64,000 bases of DNA from Henckelia pumila (GCF_033568475.1 NC_133120.1:96366151-96430150), one strand, 5' to 3'; shown: positions 9,739 through 22,257, counted from the stretch's first letter. Numbers and translations are program-made. Notes: generated from the sequence alone by a model not told the origin.

Positions 9739-12629
9739 TGACAAGAAGTCGCAAGCTTAGAATGGGTGAGACCCAGCTGAGGCTCGGAAATGGTTCTAGA
9801 GTTGAAGCTAAAGTTGTAGGAGACGTTTATTTAATTTTGCAGAACGATTTTAAGTTACTTTTGAGAGACGTTTTATTTGTTCCAGATTTAATTAAAAACA
9901 TTATTTCTGTTTCTATGCTTGATAGAGATGGTTTTTCTTGCAATTTTGTAAATGGGATTTGCAATATTTACAAGAATGAATGTTTGATTGGAAATGGACA
10001 ACTTGAAAACGATCTATATAACTTAAAATTAAAAGACGTTCCAATAAATTATGTTGATAAACCGGTAACAACAAACAAAAGGAAAATCGATAGTCAAAAC
10101 CCGGCAAACCTTTGGCATGCTAGGCTAGGTCATATTTCCTCAATGAGGATGAACAAGCTAGTGGGAGAGGGCATGTTTGATATGTCTGATATTAACTCTC
10201 TACCTACTTGTGAGTCCTGTCTAAAAGGAAAAATGACTAAATCTCCTTTTAAGGGGAAACCTGAGCGTAGTCAAAATCTGTTGGATTTGATCCATACAGA
10301 TGTTTGTGGTCCATTTAGAATTGGTACTCAATTTGGCCACACCTACTTCATTACCTTTACTGATGATTATTCAAGGTATGGGTATTTATATTTAATGAAA
10401 TATAAGTCTGAAGCATTTGAAAAGTTCAAAGAATTCAAGGCTGAAGTAGAAAACAAGCTAGGTAAAAGTATTAAAGCACTTCGATCGGATCGAGGTGGAG
10501 AATACTTAAGTACCGAGTTTTTGGACTATCTGAAAGAGAATGGGATTCTCTCTCAGTGGACTCCTCCTATGACACCTCAGCTAAATGGTGTATCGGAGCG
10601 TCGTAATCGAACTTTGTTGGACATGGTTCGATCCATGATGAGCTTCACTGAGCTTCCACCTTCGTTTTGGGGCTACGCGCTTGAAACGGCGGTATTGTTG
10701 TTGAACAACATCCACACCAAAACAGTGGACAAAACACCATACGAGTTATGGAATGGCAAAGCTCCTAAGTATTCGTACTTGAGGATTTGGGGATGTCTTG
10801 CTTACGTGAAGCAGACAGTGGGAGATAAGTTGGATAGTCGATCCACCTTATGTTATTTTGTAGGGTATCCGAAGAATTCAATCGGATATTATTTCTATCA
10901 TCCTACTAAAACAAAAGTGTTTGTTTCAAGGAATGCCACCTTCTTGGAGAAGGAGTTCTTATTGGATAAGAAAGGCGAGATGATGGAACTCGAAGAAATT
11001 CGAGAAGAACCTGAAATACAAAATAATGATCCTACACCTCAGGAACCAATGATGGACACGCCTATACCTAGAAGATCAGAGAGGACTTCTAGACCTCCTA
11101 TTCGATATGGTCTTCTTCTTGAAGGGGATCAAGATGAACCCGACATTGGATGTGATCCAAGAAACTTCAAGGAAGCAATTTCTGATGCGGATTCAAATTT
11201 ATGGCTTGAAGCTATGCAGTCGGAAATAGATTCGATGCATACAAACCAAGTTTGGTCTTTAGTAGATCCTCCCGATGGAATTGTTCCAATAGGGTGTAAA
11301 TGGATCTACAAGAGAAAGCTTGGGCCTGATGGTAAGGTATTGACCTACAAGGCACGATTGGTGGCGAAAGGTTATACTCAAAGACAAGGAGTTGACTATG
11401 ATGAAACCTTTTCACCAGTTGCAATGTTCAAGTCCATAACGCAGCCTGAGGGATACACATCCATGGGAAGCGAGCATAAGGTATGCAAGCTTCAGAGATC
11501 AATCTATGGTCTCAAACAAGCATCAAGAAGTTGGAACCAGAAATTTGATGAAACAATAAAGGATTTTGGTTTCATCAAGAACCCGGAGGAACCATGCGTG
11601 TACAAGAAAGTAGTTAAGGATGCTGTGACATTCTTAGTACTTTATGTTGATGACATCCTACTCATTGGGAATGACGTAGGGATGTTGCAGTCAACAAAGA
11701 TATGGTTATCAGGTAGATTCTCGATGAAGGATTTGGGTGAGGCATCCTATATTCTAGGGATACAGATCTATAGAGATAGATCTAAGAGAATGATAGGACT
11801 CACTCAAGCAACCTACATCGACACCATAGTGAAAAGGTTTTCAATGGATGGGTCCAAGAGAGGACATCTACCCATGTGTCATGGAGTTTCTCTATCCAAG
11901 TCTATGTGTCCCAAGACTGATGAAGAGATAGAGAAAATGACACATGTACCATATGCGTTAGCCATAGGTAGTATCATGTATGGGATGATATCTACCAGAC
12001 CGGATGTAGCAATTGCTCTGAGTGTCACGAGCAGATATCAAGCTAATCCCGGTCAAATGCATTGGAAAGCCGTGAAGGACATTCTTAAGTACTTGCGAAG
12101 GACTAAGAATATGTTCATGGTATATGGAGGAAGAGAACTAAAATTGGAAGGCTATACCGACTCTAGCTTCCAAAGTGACGTGGATGACTCGAAGTCAACC
12201 TCTGGATTTGTGTTCATGCTCAATGGCGGTGCTGTCTCTTGGAAGAGTTCCAAGCAGGACACCACAGCGGATTCCACCACTGAGGCAGAATACATTGCAG
12301 CATCAGCTGCTGCTAAAGAGGCCGTTTGGATGAGGAATTTCGTCCAAGAGTTGGGCGTTATTCCTAAAGTTGTTGGTCCAATCCCGGTGTACTGTGACAA
12401 CACGGGTGCCGTTGCTCAGGCAAAGGAACCAAGGTCTCATCAAAGATCCAAACACGTATTGAGGAAATACCACATCATCCGGGAGATCGTGGAAAGAGGA
12501 GACATCACTGTCGAGAGAGTGACCTCTGCAGACAATATCGCTGATCCACTTACTAAGCCCTTGCCAGGACCATTATTTGACAAACATCGCGAAGCAATGG
12601 GTCTACGTAGTATGACTAGTTGGCTTTAG
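9674..12629 (+). pseudogene. Copia-2 Pol with internal RT deletion
   Basis: The open frame starts just after the gag frame and carries the retropepsin motif DTGCGSH (9694 onward), a pre-integrase HHCC finger, the integrase core with IHTDVCGPF and LRSDRGGEY, then RT and RNase H. The RT jumps at about 11433 from the fingers block (ending MFKSI) directly to TQPEGY. Roughly 40 residues normally found there are missing, including the segment with the first catalytic aspartate. The YVDD block (about 11642-11656) and RNase H (with TEAEYIAA) remain. The deletion keeps frame, so the long ORF hides an enzymatically dead RT. Confidence 0.88.
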
Positions 12630-12643
12630 GGCAAGTGGGAGAT

Positions 12644-14488
12644 TGAAAGAGTGGGTGCCCGGTGAGCCAACTTGTGGCTAAGGGCTTTGATGACTCTTTG
12701 TATAAACAATCTTTTGTTTAATATAATTTACATTTTATTAATGGCAATGACTTTATCTTTCTTCATATTGTTATATTGTGATATACTATTGTTGTTTTAA
12801 TAAAGACCTTGAATATACTATAGTGTATGTAAGATGTGGTAGTACATGGGGATGTCTATCATGAAACACATCTTATAGTCACTGTATATTCTAAATGGTT
12901 CCTAGTCGATTAAGCCGTCCGTTAATAAGGATAAGGATCGCTCGAGATTGAGACTAGCATTTGCGATGCCGAGTACCACGTTTCATTGGTATGGAACATA
13001 GAGATGTTCAAAGCATGCAAATGGATATTCATACGATGAATGATCGAACTACCCTATCCGGACTTTCCAAGTGGTTATCACTTATCGAGTGGATAAAGTC
13101 CGCGGTTTTGGTTGTACACCATTAGTCCTTACTACTTGAAACATCATTGAGACTCTATATGCTAGTAATATGCTTTGACTTGTTTACCGACTCTATTAGG
13201 GTCATCAGGTGTCGGGATTGGGTACAGTTACGACACATATAGGAGTCGATGCTTTGTTGTCAAGGATTCACCACATACTTGCTAGTGTGGATATCCTATG
13301 CAATCTGAGGAGATATTAGTGTGACGAATCTCTGGCCAGAGTACATGATGTGTTTTAAGAAATGGTTTCTTAGTAGCACATGCGATGTCACTATTTGATC
13401 TTCAAGATGCATTGCATAGTTATCGAATCTCGAACGACTCTCGATTTACCAATGGTTGTTGATTCGATCGGGATATATGGATGAAGGGACCGTACTGTAT
13501 GCTAACCAAAATCTATTGGTTCTTGCAGGCACTATCAGTGATACCTAGGGAATCATGGGGCGATGTTGCTAGGCGCTCTTACCATGATTCGATGGGCAAG
13601 TCGGAAATTGTTGTTCCGAGTCACAAGGAGTTGTGAGCCCACGGCTAGCTGTATCCCTGAACCATTGAGGGTCACACAGAGTAATGGATTTTTAATCCCC
13701 GTTGAGATAGTTAAATTTAAAGGGTTAAATTTAATGAACAAAGAAGTGGGACTTCTTATTTAAGAGTAGAGGAGTAAGATTTCCTAAAATGACATAGGGA
13801 TGGGCATTTTTGGAAATCACTGAATTCGGATTCAGAAAATTTATCTTGACTCTAAAAGATGCAGAAATGGTTTCTGTGAACATTGGTGAAATTGGTTTAT
13901 CAATCTGAGTCACGATGAATTTTATATTAATTTCTGAACATGCGGGCTTTGCTTGTCAGGCTTGAACTTATGACTAATGGGCCCTAAGCTGTTAGCAGCC
14001 CACATTATAAATAAGTTATTGCAGTACAGAAATTACACAACAGAGGTCACAAAATATTTTCGAAAACCCTAGCTATGTTTTCTCTAAGTGGCCGCCCCCC
14101 TTCCCTCTCTGCTCGGGAAAATCCAGCCTGTGAATTTTGAATTTGCAGTCTGGTTTAACGAATCAAATTCGTTAATTCTCTTCTTAGAAACTTCTGATAG
14201 ATTTTCTAGTGCAATCTATCAGAGGGATTAAATCTCTGTTCGTGGACCTGATTGAAGAACAGTTCGTCCATCAGTTCCTGGGAGATACAACAAGAGCAGA
14301 GCAATCTGTTGGTGTCCATAATCTCGATTCGAGATTGGAGGTAAAAATTTAATTGTGATTTAATTTTTACACGCACAATTTAATCGTAAAGTTTTGATAC
14401 CCATTATGGAATCGTTCCATATAAAAATTTTTAAACTTCCGCTGCACCGGGTATCAATTCTGATTGATCTGATCACAGTTCTCCAACA
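12644..14488 (+). repeat. Copia-2 3' LTR
   Basis: It is 1845 bp, the same length as the 5' LTR. It is preceded by the purine tract GCAAGTGGGAGA and followed by the target duplication ATGTA. Differences from the 5' LTR are scattered substitutions, for example around 13163-13181 and 14184-14265. Confidence 0.93.
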
Positions 14489-14713
14489 ATGTATAGACAT
14501 TCGGGGACAAGTAAAAACAAATTAACCAGCGTTACCAAATACAATATACCAAGAAGAGGTTCTAATACTTACCAAAACGCCTATTAATGATCACCCACGT
14601 TTCTTGTGATCTAATTTTATGTCAGGTACTTTGAAAGAAAAGTTTGATCCGATCCATATATATTTTCTCAAGAACAAGTGGAAGAACGTCGCGAGTGATT
14701 CACCTTCAAACTG

Positions 14714-14840
14714 GTAATTTTAATTAATTTTCGTGTTTGTTACATAAATATATCTACATTATTTACTGGGATACGTTCTTTTTCCGTTCCGTGATCATAA
14801 ATTTGATTAACTCTCTTCAACCAATGATTCAATATTCCAG
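14714..14840 (+). other. Probable 5'-UTR intron of B1
   Basis: The donor context is 'aaactg|gtaatt' and the acceptor 'atattccag|tg'. Both are preserved in B2 (47297-47419) despite differences within the intron. It is assigned from consensus and conservation only. Confidence 0.5.
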
Positions 14841-14916
14841 TGAATGTGAAGAAGAGAACTTGATTTCGGAGGAAAAGAACAAATATTAGTCTGTTGATTT
14901 TATGTTATTACCAATA

Positions 14917-15366
14917 ATGAAGGAACAATCTGATTCTTTGATCAGAAGAACTCGATTCTGCCATAGTATTTACCAGCTGAATCAGCGTGATCTCGGGGAA
15001 TCAAGGCTGCAAGATTCTATTAAGCCAAGAAAAATTCCGGGCTCGAATCCTTCGTTTTCCGATGTTCCAACAGCCACCATCAATTCAGGAACAACGGCAA
15101 GTAGTACTAATCATGTCTCGCAAACTCCGCAAACTCATGTGCCTCCCATCACAGAACACATGGACTCCGAAGACTTGAACGATGTTGGGTCCGGGCTAAG
15201 AAAAGAACAGAAGAAGAAGAAGGGATACTTTGGCAAGTTAATGTTGCATAAACATTCCCCAGACACGAAGATTACAACATCGAGCCCATCTGGTTCCAAC
15301 TCACCGAGTCATGTCTCTACTTTCCTCAACAACGTCAAGTCGCTGATATTTTGTAAGGAACGTTGA
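14917..15366 (+). CDS. SLIRRTRF-box small protein B1
   Basis: I do not recognise this protein. From the ATG at 14917 it is 149 residues and begins MKEQSDSLIRRTRF, aligning with A1-A3. An in-frame ATG at 14902 adds only MLLPI and is unlikely to be the start. The middle is Ser/Thr/Pro-rich and probably disordered. A Lys cluster (KEQKKKKGYFGKL) and a Ser-rich tail ending FLNNVKSLIFCKER follow. A 5'-UTR intron with GT...AG is likely at 14714-14840 and is conserved in B2. B1 and B2 are clearly allied but differ by small in-frame indels in the repeat-prone middle. In-frame indels in both copies suggest, without proving, that coding is or was maintained. Confidence 0.55.
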   Translation: MKEQSDSLIRRTRFCHSIYQLNQRDLGESRLQDSIKPRKIPGSNPSFSDVPTATINSGTTASSTNHVSQTPQTHVPPITEHMDSEDLNDVGSGLRKEQKKKKGYFGKLMLHKHSPDTKITTSSPSGSNSPSHVSTFLNNVKSLIFCKER

Positions 15367-15716
15367 ATCTTGTTGAATATCTAGACACATGATGATGATA
15401 AGAATTAAGAAAGTGTTCTAGTTGATTCGAATTTTAGTACCAATAGTAAAGGTTTCGTTTCGTTTTTTGTATAGCTTAGGAGCATGGCGTTTTAATCATT
15501 TTTAATTATCAAAATAAAGAATTCTCAATGTGTTGAAGCTTTGCGACATGATTGGTACGTTGAATAGAAATACGGTGGGAATAAAATCAAAGCTTTATTT
15601 TGGTATTTGAGTTATTGGTCGCGATGCTAATGGGATAGTGTTATTCGGAATTTCATGCCGTATTTATGAGATTTCTCTTTTTTTTAGCAGAAATATTTGT
15701 TGTTTGAGATGAAACT

Positions 15717-16004
15717 TTGGCTGCCCTTCGACTTTCAGCTCAATCTTGGGTATTGAAAACCGATGCTTCTATGGTTGTTAAAGCTATTGAACATCCAAAA
15801 CTTTTTGCTGTTGAAGCTTCTTTAGTTGAAGATATACGTCAAACGTGTGTGCAAGTTCCTGGGGCTTATATTATTCATTGTCATCGTGAAGGCATCGCAT
15901 ATTTCTTAGCTCAGCAGGGCTTTAGTTATGGAACTCATTTGGAATTTGTTTCTTTTGTTCTTTTATGTTTGAAACCTTATGTTCTCAAGGACATGTCTAT
16001 TTAA
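15717..16004 (+). pseudogene. RNase H-like remnant, copy 1
   Basis: The 95-codon frame resembles the C-terminal half of plant LINE-type or stand-alone RNase H domains (RVT_3 family): AALRL, then 'TDASMVVKAIEH', then LVEDIRQ and a terminal HCHREG...FLAQ block. Upstream, degraded sequence (15600-15716) still matches the N-terminal half ('DANG') but is interrupted. It lies about 350 bp behind B1 and its twin lies behind B2, so it was carried by the duplication. Confidence 0.65.
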
Positions 16005-16093
16005 TGTAAGTTAACCATGTTTGGCTTAAAAAAAGTATTAAAAATTTATTATTATTAACTAGTAATAATATAATTATTTATATATATTATAAT

Positions 16094-16331
16094 TTTTGTG
16101 AAAAAGTAAAAATTTATAAAAACTCAAAATATTATCAAACTCCACACTTTAAAATTTCTTCTCTCAAATTGTGATTTTCTACACAAATGGAGAGACCTAT
16201 TTATAGATCTCAATTGGAGATTAGTCCAAAAATTAATTCATCGTCATCTGCATCATCACACACTAATTTTAAAAATAATGCAACTCAATTTTCAACATTC
16301 AATTCTAATATAATATAATATATTTTTAACA
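16094..16331 (-). repeat. Copia-3 3' LTR
   Basis: It has the same sequence as the 22012 LTR with scattered changes; the outer terminus reads TTTTGTG instead of TGTTGTG. The adjoining 'cactccctcttgtg' is the reverse of the family polypurine tract. Confidence 0.88.
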
Positions 16332-16700
16332 CTCCCTCTTGTGATGATGATCGTCATACGATAATTATCTTTATTACGTGTTTTATGTTGCCTCGTTAAA
16401 AACCTTACTAGGAAAAACCTAGTGGGATAAAAATCATAGTAAGAAAAAAAGTGTGCAGCCACGTAAACTCCCCCTCATGTTAACATGAGTGATTCTTCAC
16501 ATATTCCGTAGATTGCGCATCCCAATGTTATATATATGCTTTCTTAATATTGACGTAGGAAGTGTCTTTGTTTAGAGATCTGATGAGTTCTCACTTGATT
16601 GAATGTAATAGATATTAATATCTTTATTCTTCTCAAGCTCTTGAGTGTAGGCAAAGAATTTTGGGGGGATATGTTTGGTTCTGTCACTTTTGATGTATCC

Positions 16701-18036
16701 TTATTTCATTTGAGCAATACATGCAGCATTATCTTCATACAGCGTCACAGGCTTCTTGTCTACTGATAATCCACAAGAAGTTTGGATATGTTGTGTCATT
16801 GATTTTAGCCAAACACATTCACGGCTTGCTTCATGTAGCGCAATAATCTCAGCGTGATTTGATGAAGTTGTACGAGTGTTTGTTTCTGTGAATGCCAAGA
16901 AATTGCGGTGCCTCCATGAGTAAATACATATCCGGTTTGAGAACGTGTCTTATGTGGATCAGATAAATATCCAGCATCAGCATAACCAATGATACTTTGA
17001 TTGGTGTCTTTTGAGTACAAAAGTCACAATTCTGTCGTTCCTCGTAGATAACAAAATATATGTTTAATTCTGTTCCAGTGCCTCTTTGTTGGATATGAAC
17101 TGAATCTTGCCAATAAATTTATAGCAAAAGATATATCAGGTCTAGTGAAATTTGCAAGATACATAAGGGCACCAATGACACTTAGATATGGTACTTCAGG
17201 ACCAATAATAACTTCATCACCTTCACATGGACGAAATGGATCTTTTTCTATGTTTTAATGATCTTACAACCATTGGAGTACTTAATGGATTTGATTTATC
17301 CATATTAAAATGTTTAAGGACCTTTTCTGTATAATTTTCCTGGTGAACAAAAAATCCACATTTTTTTTGTTCAATTTGCAAACCCAGGCAATACTTGGTT
17401 TTCCCAAGATCCTTCATTTCGAATTCTTCTTTCAAGTACATCATAACATCTTAAATTTTCTTATTCGTTCCAATGATGTTTAAATCATCAACATATACAG
17501 CAATAATTACACATTCGGATGTTGTTTTCTTGATGAAAACACAATGGCATATTGGATCATTTACATATCCCTTTTTTTATCAAGTGTTCACTTAGCCAAT
17601 TATACCACATTCGACCGGATTGCTTCAACCCATATAATGATCTTTGCAATTTCACATAATAAAATTCTCTGGGTTTTGAATTTTGTGCTTCAGATATCTT
17701 AAATCCTTCAGGGATTTTCATGTATATATCACTATCAAGTGATCCGTATAAGTAAGCTGTAACAACATCCATAAGACACATTTTCAAATTTTCAGACACT
17801 GCCAAACTAATCAAATATCGAAACGTAATTGTGTCCATAACACGAAAATAAGTTTCTTCATAATCAATTCCATGCCTTTGAGAAAAACCTTGTGCAACAA
17901 GTCTAGCTTTATATATTACTATTTCATTTTTCTCATTTCGCTTTCGAATAAAAGCCCATTTGTATCCAACAGGTTTTACACCTTCAGGTGTGAGGACTAT
18001 AGGTCCAAAAACATTACGTTTATTTAGCGAATCCAA
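16701..18036 (-). pseudogene. Copia-3 RT-RNase H remnant
   Basis: Fragments in three frames cover the RT from FGPIVLTPEG (about 18010) through ARLVAQGFSQ, MDVVTAYLYGSL and SLYGLKQSG, then 'MKDLGKTKYCLG', then RNase H pieces to about 16700. Breaks fall near 17557, 17223 and 16890. Conservation with Copia-1 is high enough to align it throughout. Confidence 0.85.
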
Positions 18037-18785
18037 TTCAACCTGGATGGCATCTTTCCATTTGGCCCAATCATGACGATTTTTACATTCACCAAAAGAT
18101 TTTGGTTCATGATCCTCATTTTAATTTATGATGTCATATGTCACATTATAAGAAAATATATCATCAATATCTTCTATATCTTTTCGGTTCCATATTTTTC
18201 CAGTATTAATATAATTGATAAAGATTTTACGATTCTCGTCAGTTTGTGGTTCTGACAGAACATTTTCATCATCAGGTGTTTCTTCTGGAACACCATTTTC
18301 TATTTTATGATGATCGAGCTTCTCTATGCCTTTTCTTTTCCGAGGATTTTTATCCTTGGCACCGACTGGTCTTCCACGCTTCAGGCGTTTAATGACATCA
18401 TGAGTGTCTTCAATCTATTTTTTTGGAATTTCAATTCGAGCAGGGGTATTTATAGCAGGTATATATGATTTAGTTACCCCTTTTGTGTCTGCAAATGCAT
18501 CTGGCATTTGATTTGCTATTCTTTGCAAGTGCACAATTTGCTGTACATCTTTTTCACATTGTTTGGTTCTCGAATCCAAATGCAATAATGTTGGTACATA
18601 CTATGTGATTTCTTTTTTGATGTATTTCTTTTCTCCCCCTAACATTGGAAATATATTTTCATCAAAATGACAATCAGCAAAACGTGTTGTAAGCACATCG
18701 CTCGTTTGAGGCTCAAGATATCAAATGATCGATGGACTATCATATCCGATATAAATACCGGTCTTTCTTTGAGGACCCATTTTTT

Positions 18786-19883
18786 TTATCTTTGAGGTGG
18801 TGCAATAGGCACATACACCATACATCCAAAAATTCTCAAGTGAGAAATATTTGGTTCTTTACCAAATGCAAGCTGCAATGGTGAGCATTTATGATAAGCA
18901 TTTGGTCTGATGCAAATTAATGCAGCGACATGTAATATTGCATGTCCCCATATAGAAACAGAGAGTTTTGTTTTCATAATCATTGAGCTAGCAATCAGTT
19001 GTAGATGTTTAATCAATGATTCAGCTAATCCATTTTGCATATGAACATGAGCTACATGATGTTCAACAGTGATTTCCATTGACATACAATAATCATTGAA
19101 AGTCTGGGATGTAAATTCTCCAGCATTATCAAGTCTTATTTTCTTGATTGTATAATCGGGAAATTGATTTCGCAATTTTATTATTTGAGCCATCAATCTT
19201 GCAAATGCCACATTTTGAGTTGACAATAAGCATACATGTGACCATCTGCTAGAGGCATCGATCAATACCATAAAGTATCGAAATGGTCCACATGGTGGAT
19301 GAATTGGCCCACAAATATCACCCTGAATACGTTCAAGAAATATGGGTGATTCAGTTTGGATTTTAGCTGGTGATGGTCTTATAATAAGTTTTCCAAGTGA
19401 ACATGCTTTACATTGAAACTTATTATTCTGAAAGATCTTCTGGTCTTTCAGTGGATGACCATGTGTATTTTCAATAATTTTTCGCATCATTGTTGAACCA
19501 GGATGTCCCAATAGATCTTGCCAATTGGTTAATATTGATGAATTATCCATCATCATATTTGATTCAATTGGACTTATATGTGTATAATGCAATCCAGTAG
19601 GAAGCATTGGTAGTTTCTCAACTACATATTTCTTTCCTGACTTATATGTGGTAAGACACATATATTTCTGATTTCCATCAGTCATTGTCTCAGTATCATA
19701 CTCATGAGAATATATGTCATTAAAACTCAACAAATTTCTTTTCGGTCGTGGTGAATATAAAACATCATTTATCAAAAATTTTGTACCATTAGGTAACAAA
19801 AATTGTGCTTTACCAAAACCTTCAATCAAGTCTACAGGACCTGATATTGTATTCACCATTGTTTTTGTTGGTTTTAGTTCCAA
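18786..19883 (-). pseudogene. Copia-3 protease/integrase fragment
   Basis: The 365-codon frame holds the end of the protease region (LPNGTKFLINDVLYSP), the pre-integrase finger (LGHPG...C..C, about 19390-19510) and an integrase core with GDICGPIHPP, LDNAGEFTSQ and NGLAESLIK. The third acidic residue and surroundings are present. The protease active site upstream of 19883 is separated by a stop. Downstream, 18060-18780 is frame-broken pol. Confidence 0.85.
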
Positions 19884-20107
19884 GAAATATCTTTCATCTC
19901 AAAGAATAGTGTGCGTTGTACCACTATCCGGTATGCAAATTTCCATGAGATTATTTTCATGTTTGCTCGTAGCATTTTCCATATCAAACTTCACAAAAAT
20001 GCAATAAAGAAAAAATAAGTACAATACAAATGCAAAATGTAACATGCTTTATAATACAAGAATGCATGAAAAAATACAAATTTGTTACATCTAGACCCAC
20101 CAATCTT

Positions 20108-20794
20108 TTAATCAATGTCTTCGAAATCATTCATAAAATCTACAGCATTGAAACTAGTTGAACCAATTAAATGGTCATTATTTTCAACAAAATTGGTCTC
20201 TTTTCCTTTCCCCTTTATCGATTCTTTATAGAGCTTACAAAGGTGCTCAGGGGCTCGACAAGTACGTGACCAATGTTCCGGAGTGTCATATCTATAACAA
20301 ACACTCTCGGTACTTTTTGAGTGATTTTCATTTTCACTCATGTTTTCATGCTGCCTTTTTGGTGGGTGGTACGTGACGCTCTTTTGAGATGAGTTACTGA
20401 AATAACTATCTCGATTATTTTCATATCCACGACCGCGTCCACGACCATGGTCATTTCTACGTCCACGTCCACGCCCACGTCCTCGACCTCGTCCACGACC
20501 AAAATCTTGTCTATGCCTTTGATTTTGGTTTTCATTTTTAATTACGACATTTTCTTCAGGAAATGCCGTTGATCCAGTGGGTCGGGATTGATGATTTCTC
20601 ATTAACAATTCGTTGTTCTTTTTCGCCACAAGAAGACATGCAATGAGTTCAGAATATCTCGAAAATTCACGCACTCTATACTGTTGTTGTAGAGTTATAT
20701 TTGATGCATGGAAGGTGGAAAATGTCTTCTCAAGCATTTCCATTTCAGTAATCACATGCCCACAAAATTTCAATTGCGAGACTATTCGATACAT
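20108..20794 (-). pseudogene. Copia-3 Gag, C-terminal fragment
   Basis: The frame covers the second half of Gag: a helical region (FSTFHASNITLQQQYR), an RGRGRGRGRG tract (about 20430-20510) and a knuckle reading CYRYDTPEHWSRTC. The second zinc ligand is Tyr instead of Cys, so the zinc knuckle is lost. The N-terminal part of gag is in another frame at 20846-21175. Confidence 0.8.
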
Positions 20795-20845
20795 CGCTGA
20801 GTTATAATCACTGACTTTTTTAAAGTCTTGGAATCTTAATGTATT

Positions 20846-21175
20846 TCATTCATCTCGGGCGGTCGGAAGTATAACTTTTCTTATATGCTCAAATCTTTCT
20901 TTCAACCCTTTCCATAAAATCATTGGGTTTTTTTCTGTGAGATACTCACATTTCAATCCTTTATCAAGATGTCGGCGTAAGAAAATCATAGCTTTTACTT
21001 TATCTTGTGAGGTTGATATATTATTTTCTTTGATAGTTTCACTTAGACCCAATGACTCAAGATGCATGTCAACATCAAGAGTCCATGACATATAATTTTT
21101 TCCAGTGATATCGAGTGCAACGAATTCAAGCTTTGCCAAGTTTAACATGGTGGTACTAGAAAAATAACAATGCAT
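20846..21175 (-). pseudogene. Copia-3 Gag, N-terminal fragment
   Basis: It begins a few codons before LAKLEFVALDITGKNYMSW, the typical Copia Gag N-terminus, and runs 109 codons to a frameshift near 20846. Region 21176-22011 upstream is untranslated leader with two about 100-bp repeats ('atcacattattataa...tcggtgtc...agacaacctttta', at about 21575 and 21675). Confidence 0.8.
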
Positions 21176-22011
21176 TTTATTACATAATTTCCATTAATAT
21201 GACAATACAAAATAATGGAAGAACGAAGATTACAAGTGCGTGTACAAATAGAGAAAAAATATGTGGTGGAAAATCGCTGGTGAGTACAGGACTCGTGAGC
21301 ATGATGATCATAATCGTTATGAAAAATAGCCTTATAAATGCCATCATATTCATCTTCGAAAAAAACGAGGAGAAATTATTTTGAGAGAAAGAATGAATTT
21401 TTGTGTGATTGAAAATGAGTTTGAGTGAACATATTTATAGGCAAAAAACTAGCCATTTTGTTACCATTTGTGACCGTTGGGGGTAAGAAAAAAAATCGAG
21501 TATGTGATGAATAAAAATTCATAATAATCATGTGATGCATATAATGATAATAATAATTAAATAATTATGTATATCATATCACATTATTATAAAATCGGTG
21601 TCGTAGACAACCTTTTATATAATACTGTGAAATTATACCAATATAGTTAGTATAAAGTCAGGTATAGTATATCATATCACATTATTATAAGATCGGTGTC
21701 ATAGACAACCTTTTATATAATAACATGAAATTATACAAATATAATTATATTTTTTAAGAACCTTAGAGGCTTTTATACTTGTTGTATCCCTTACCGGGAG
21801 TGTGGGATGTCGTCTTAACATCCTCCCAGGATTTATAACAAGTTTTTGAAAAAAAACTTATTTTTTTTTTCATATCATGATATTATATATTAAATATATA
21901 CACAATAAATAAATAAACAATAAAATAAATATTCATACTCTTGTTACCTTTTTCTTGTGTTTGTGAGCTTTGGAAATTTTACAAAACCTTCGAGCGATCG
22001 TGCTGATAACG

Positions 22012-22257
22012 TGTTGTGAAAAAGTAAAAATTTATAAAAACTCAAAAACTCAAAATATTCTCAAACTCCACACTTTAAAATTTCTTCTCTCAAATTGTGA
22101 TTTTCTACACAAATGGAGAGACCTATTTATAGATCTCAATTGGAGATTAGTCCAAAAATTAATTCATCATCATCTACATCATCACACACTAATTTTCAAA
22201 ATAATACAACTCAATTTTCAACATTCAATTCTAATATAATATAATATATTTTCAACA
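22012..22257 (-). repeat. Copia-3 5' LTR
   Basis: It has TG...CA termini (TGTTGTGAAAAAG and TATATTTTCAACA on the plus strand), followed by the target duplication ATAAT. On the minus strand the leader starts CGTTATCAGCACGATCG, the probable primer-binding region. Confidence 0.9.

Larger units (their letters stand above)
5144..14488 (+). mobile_element. Copia-2, 9.3-kb Ty1/Copia element with 1845-bp LTRs
   Basis: The element is flanked by the exact 5-bp duplication ATGTA (5139-5143 and 14489-14493). It has two 1845-bp LTRs, a tRNA-iMet primer-binding site, a 1.8-kb untranslated leader, gag, and pol in the order protease, integrase, RT, RNase H, which is the Copia order. The polypurine tract is at 12631-12642. 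By my manual comparison the two LTRs differ at about 22 positions (about 1.2%). The long LTRs and leader suggest an Angela-like lineage, which is an inference. The coding part is damaged: one gag-pol frameshift and a deletion in RT. Confidence 0.93.
5029..14572 (-). other. Leader intron of A1, expanded by Copia-2
   Basis: On the minus strand the plus-strand 'aatacttaccaaaac' (about 14564-14578) reads as an exon end followed by GTAAGT. The plus-strand 'gtacctgacat' (about 5025-5035) reads as a TGTCAG acceptor. In A3 the same signals bound a 232-bp intron (45027-45258). Here they are about 9.5 kb apart because Copia-2 inserted between them. Splicing is inferred from the signals, not shown. Confidence 0.5.
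16094..22257 (-). mobile_element. Copia-3, degenerate Ty1/Copia element
   Basis: A complete but decayed Copia element on the minus strand is flanked by ATAAT on both sides (16089-16093 and 22258-22262). The empty site is visible in copy 2 near 48650-48680. LTRs are 16094-16331 (3') and 22012-22257 (5'). Internal order on the minus strand is gag, protease/integrase, RT, RNase H. It belongs to the same family as Copia-1 but is a separate insertion. Confidence 0.92.
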
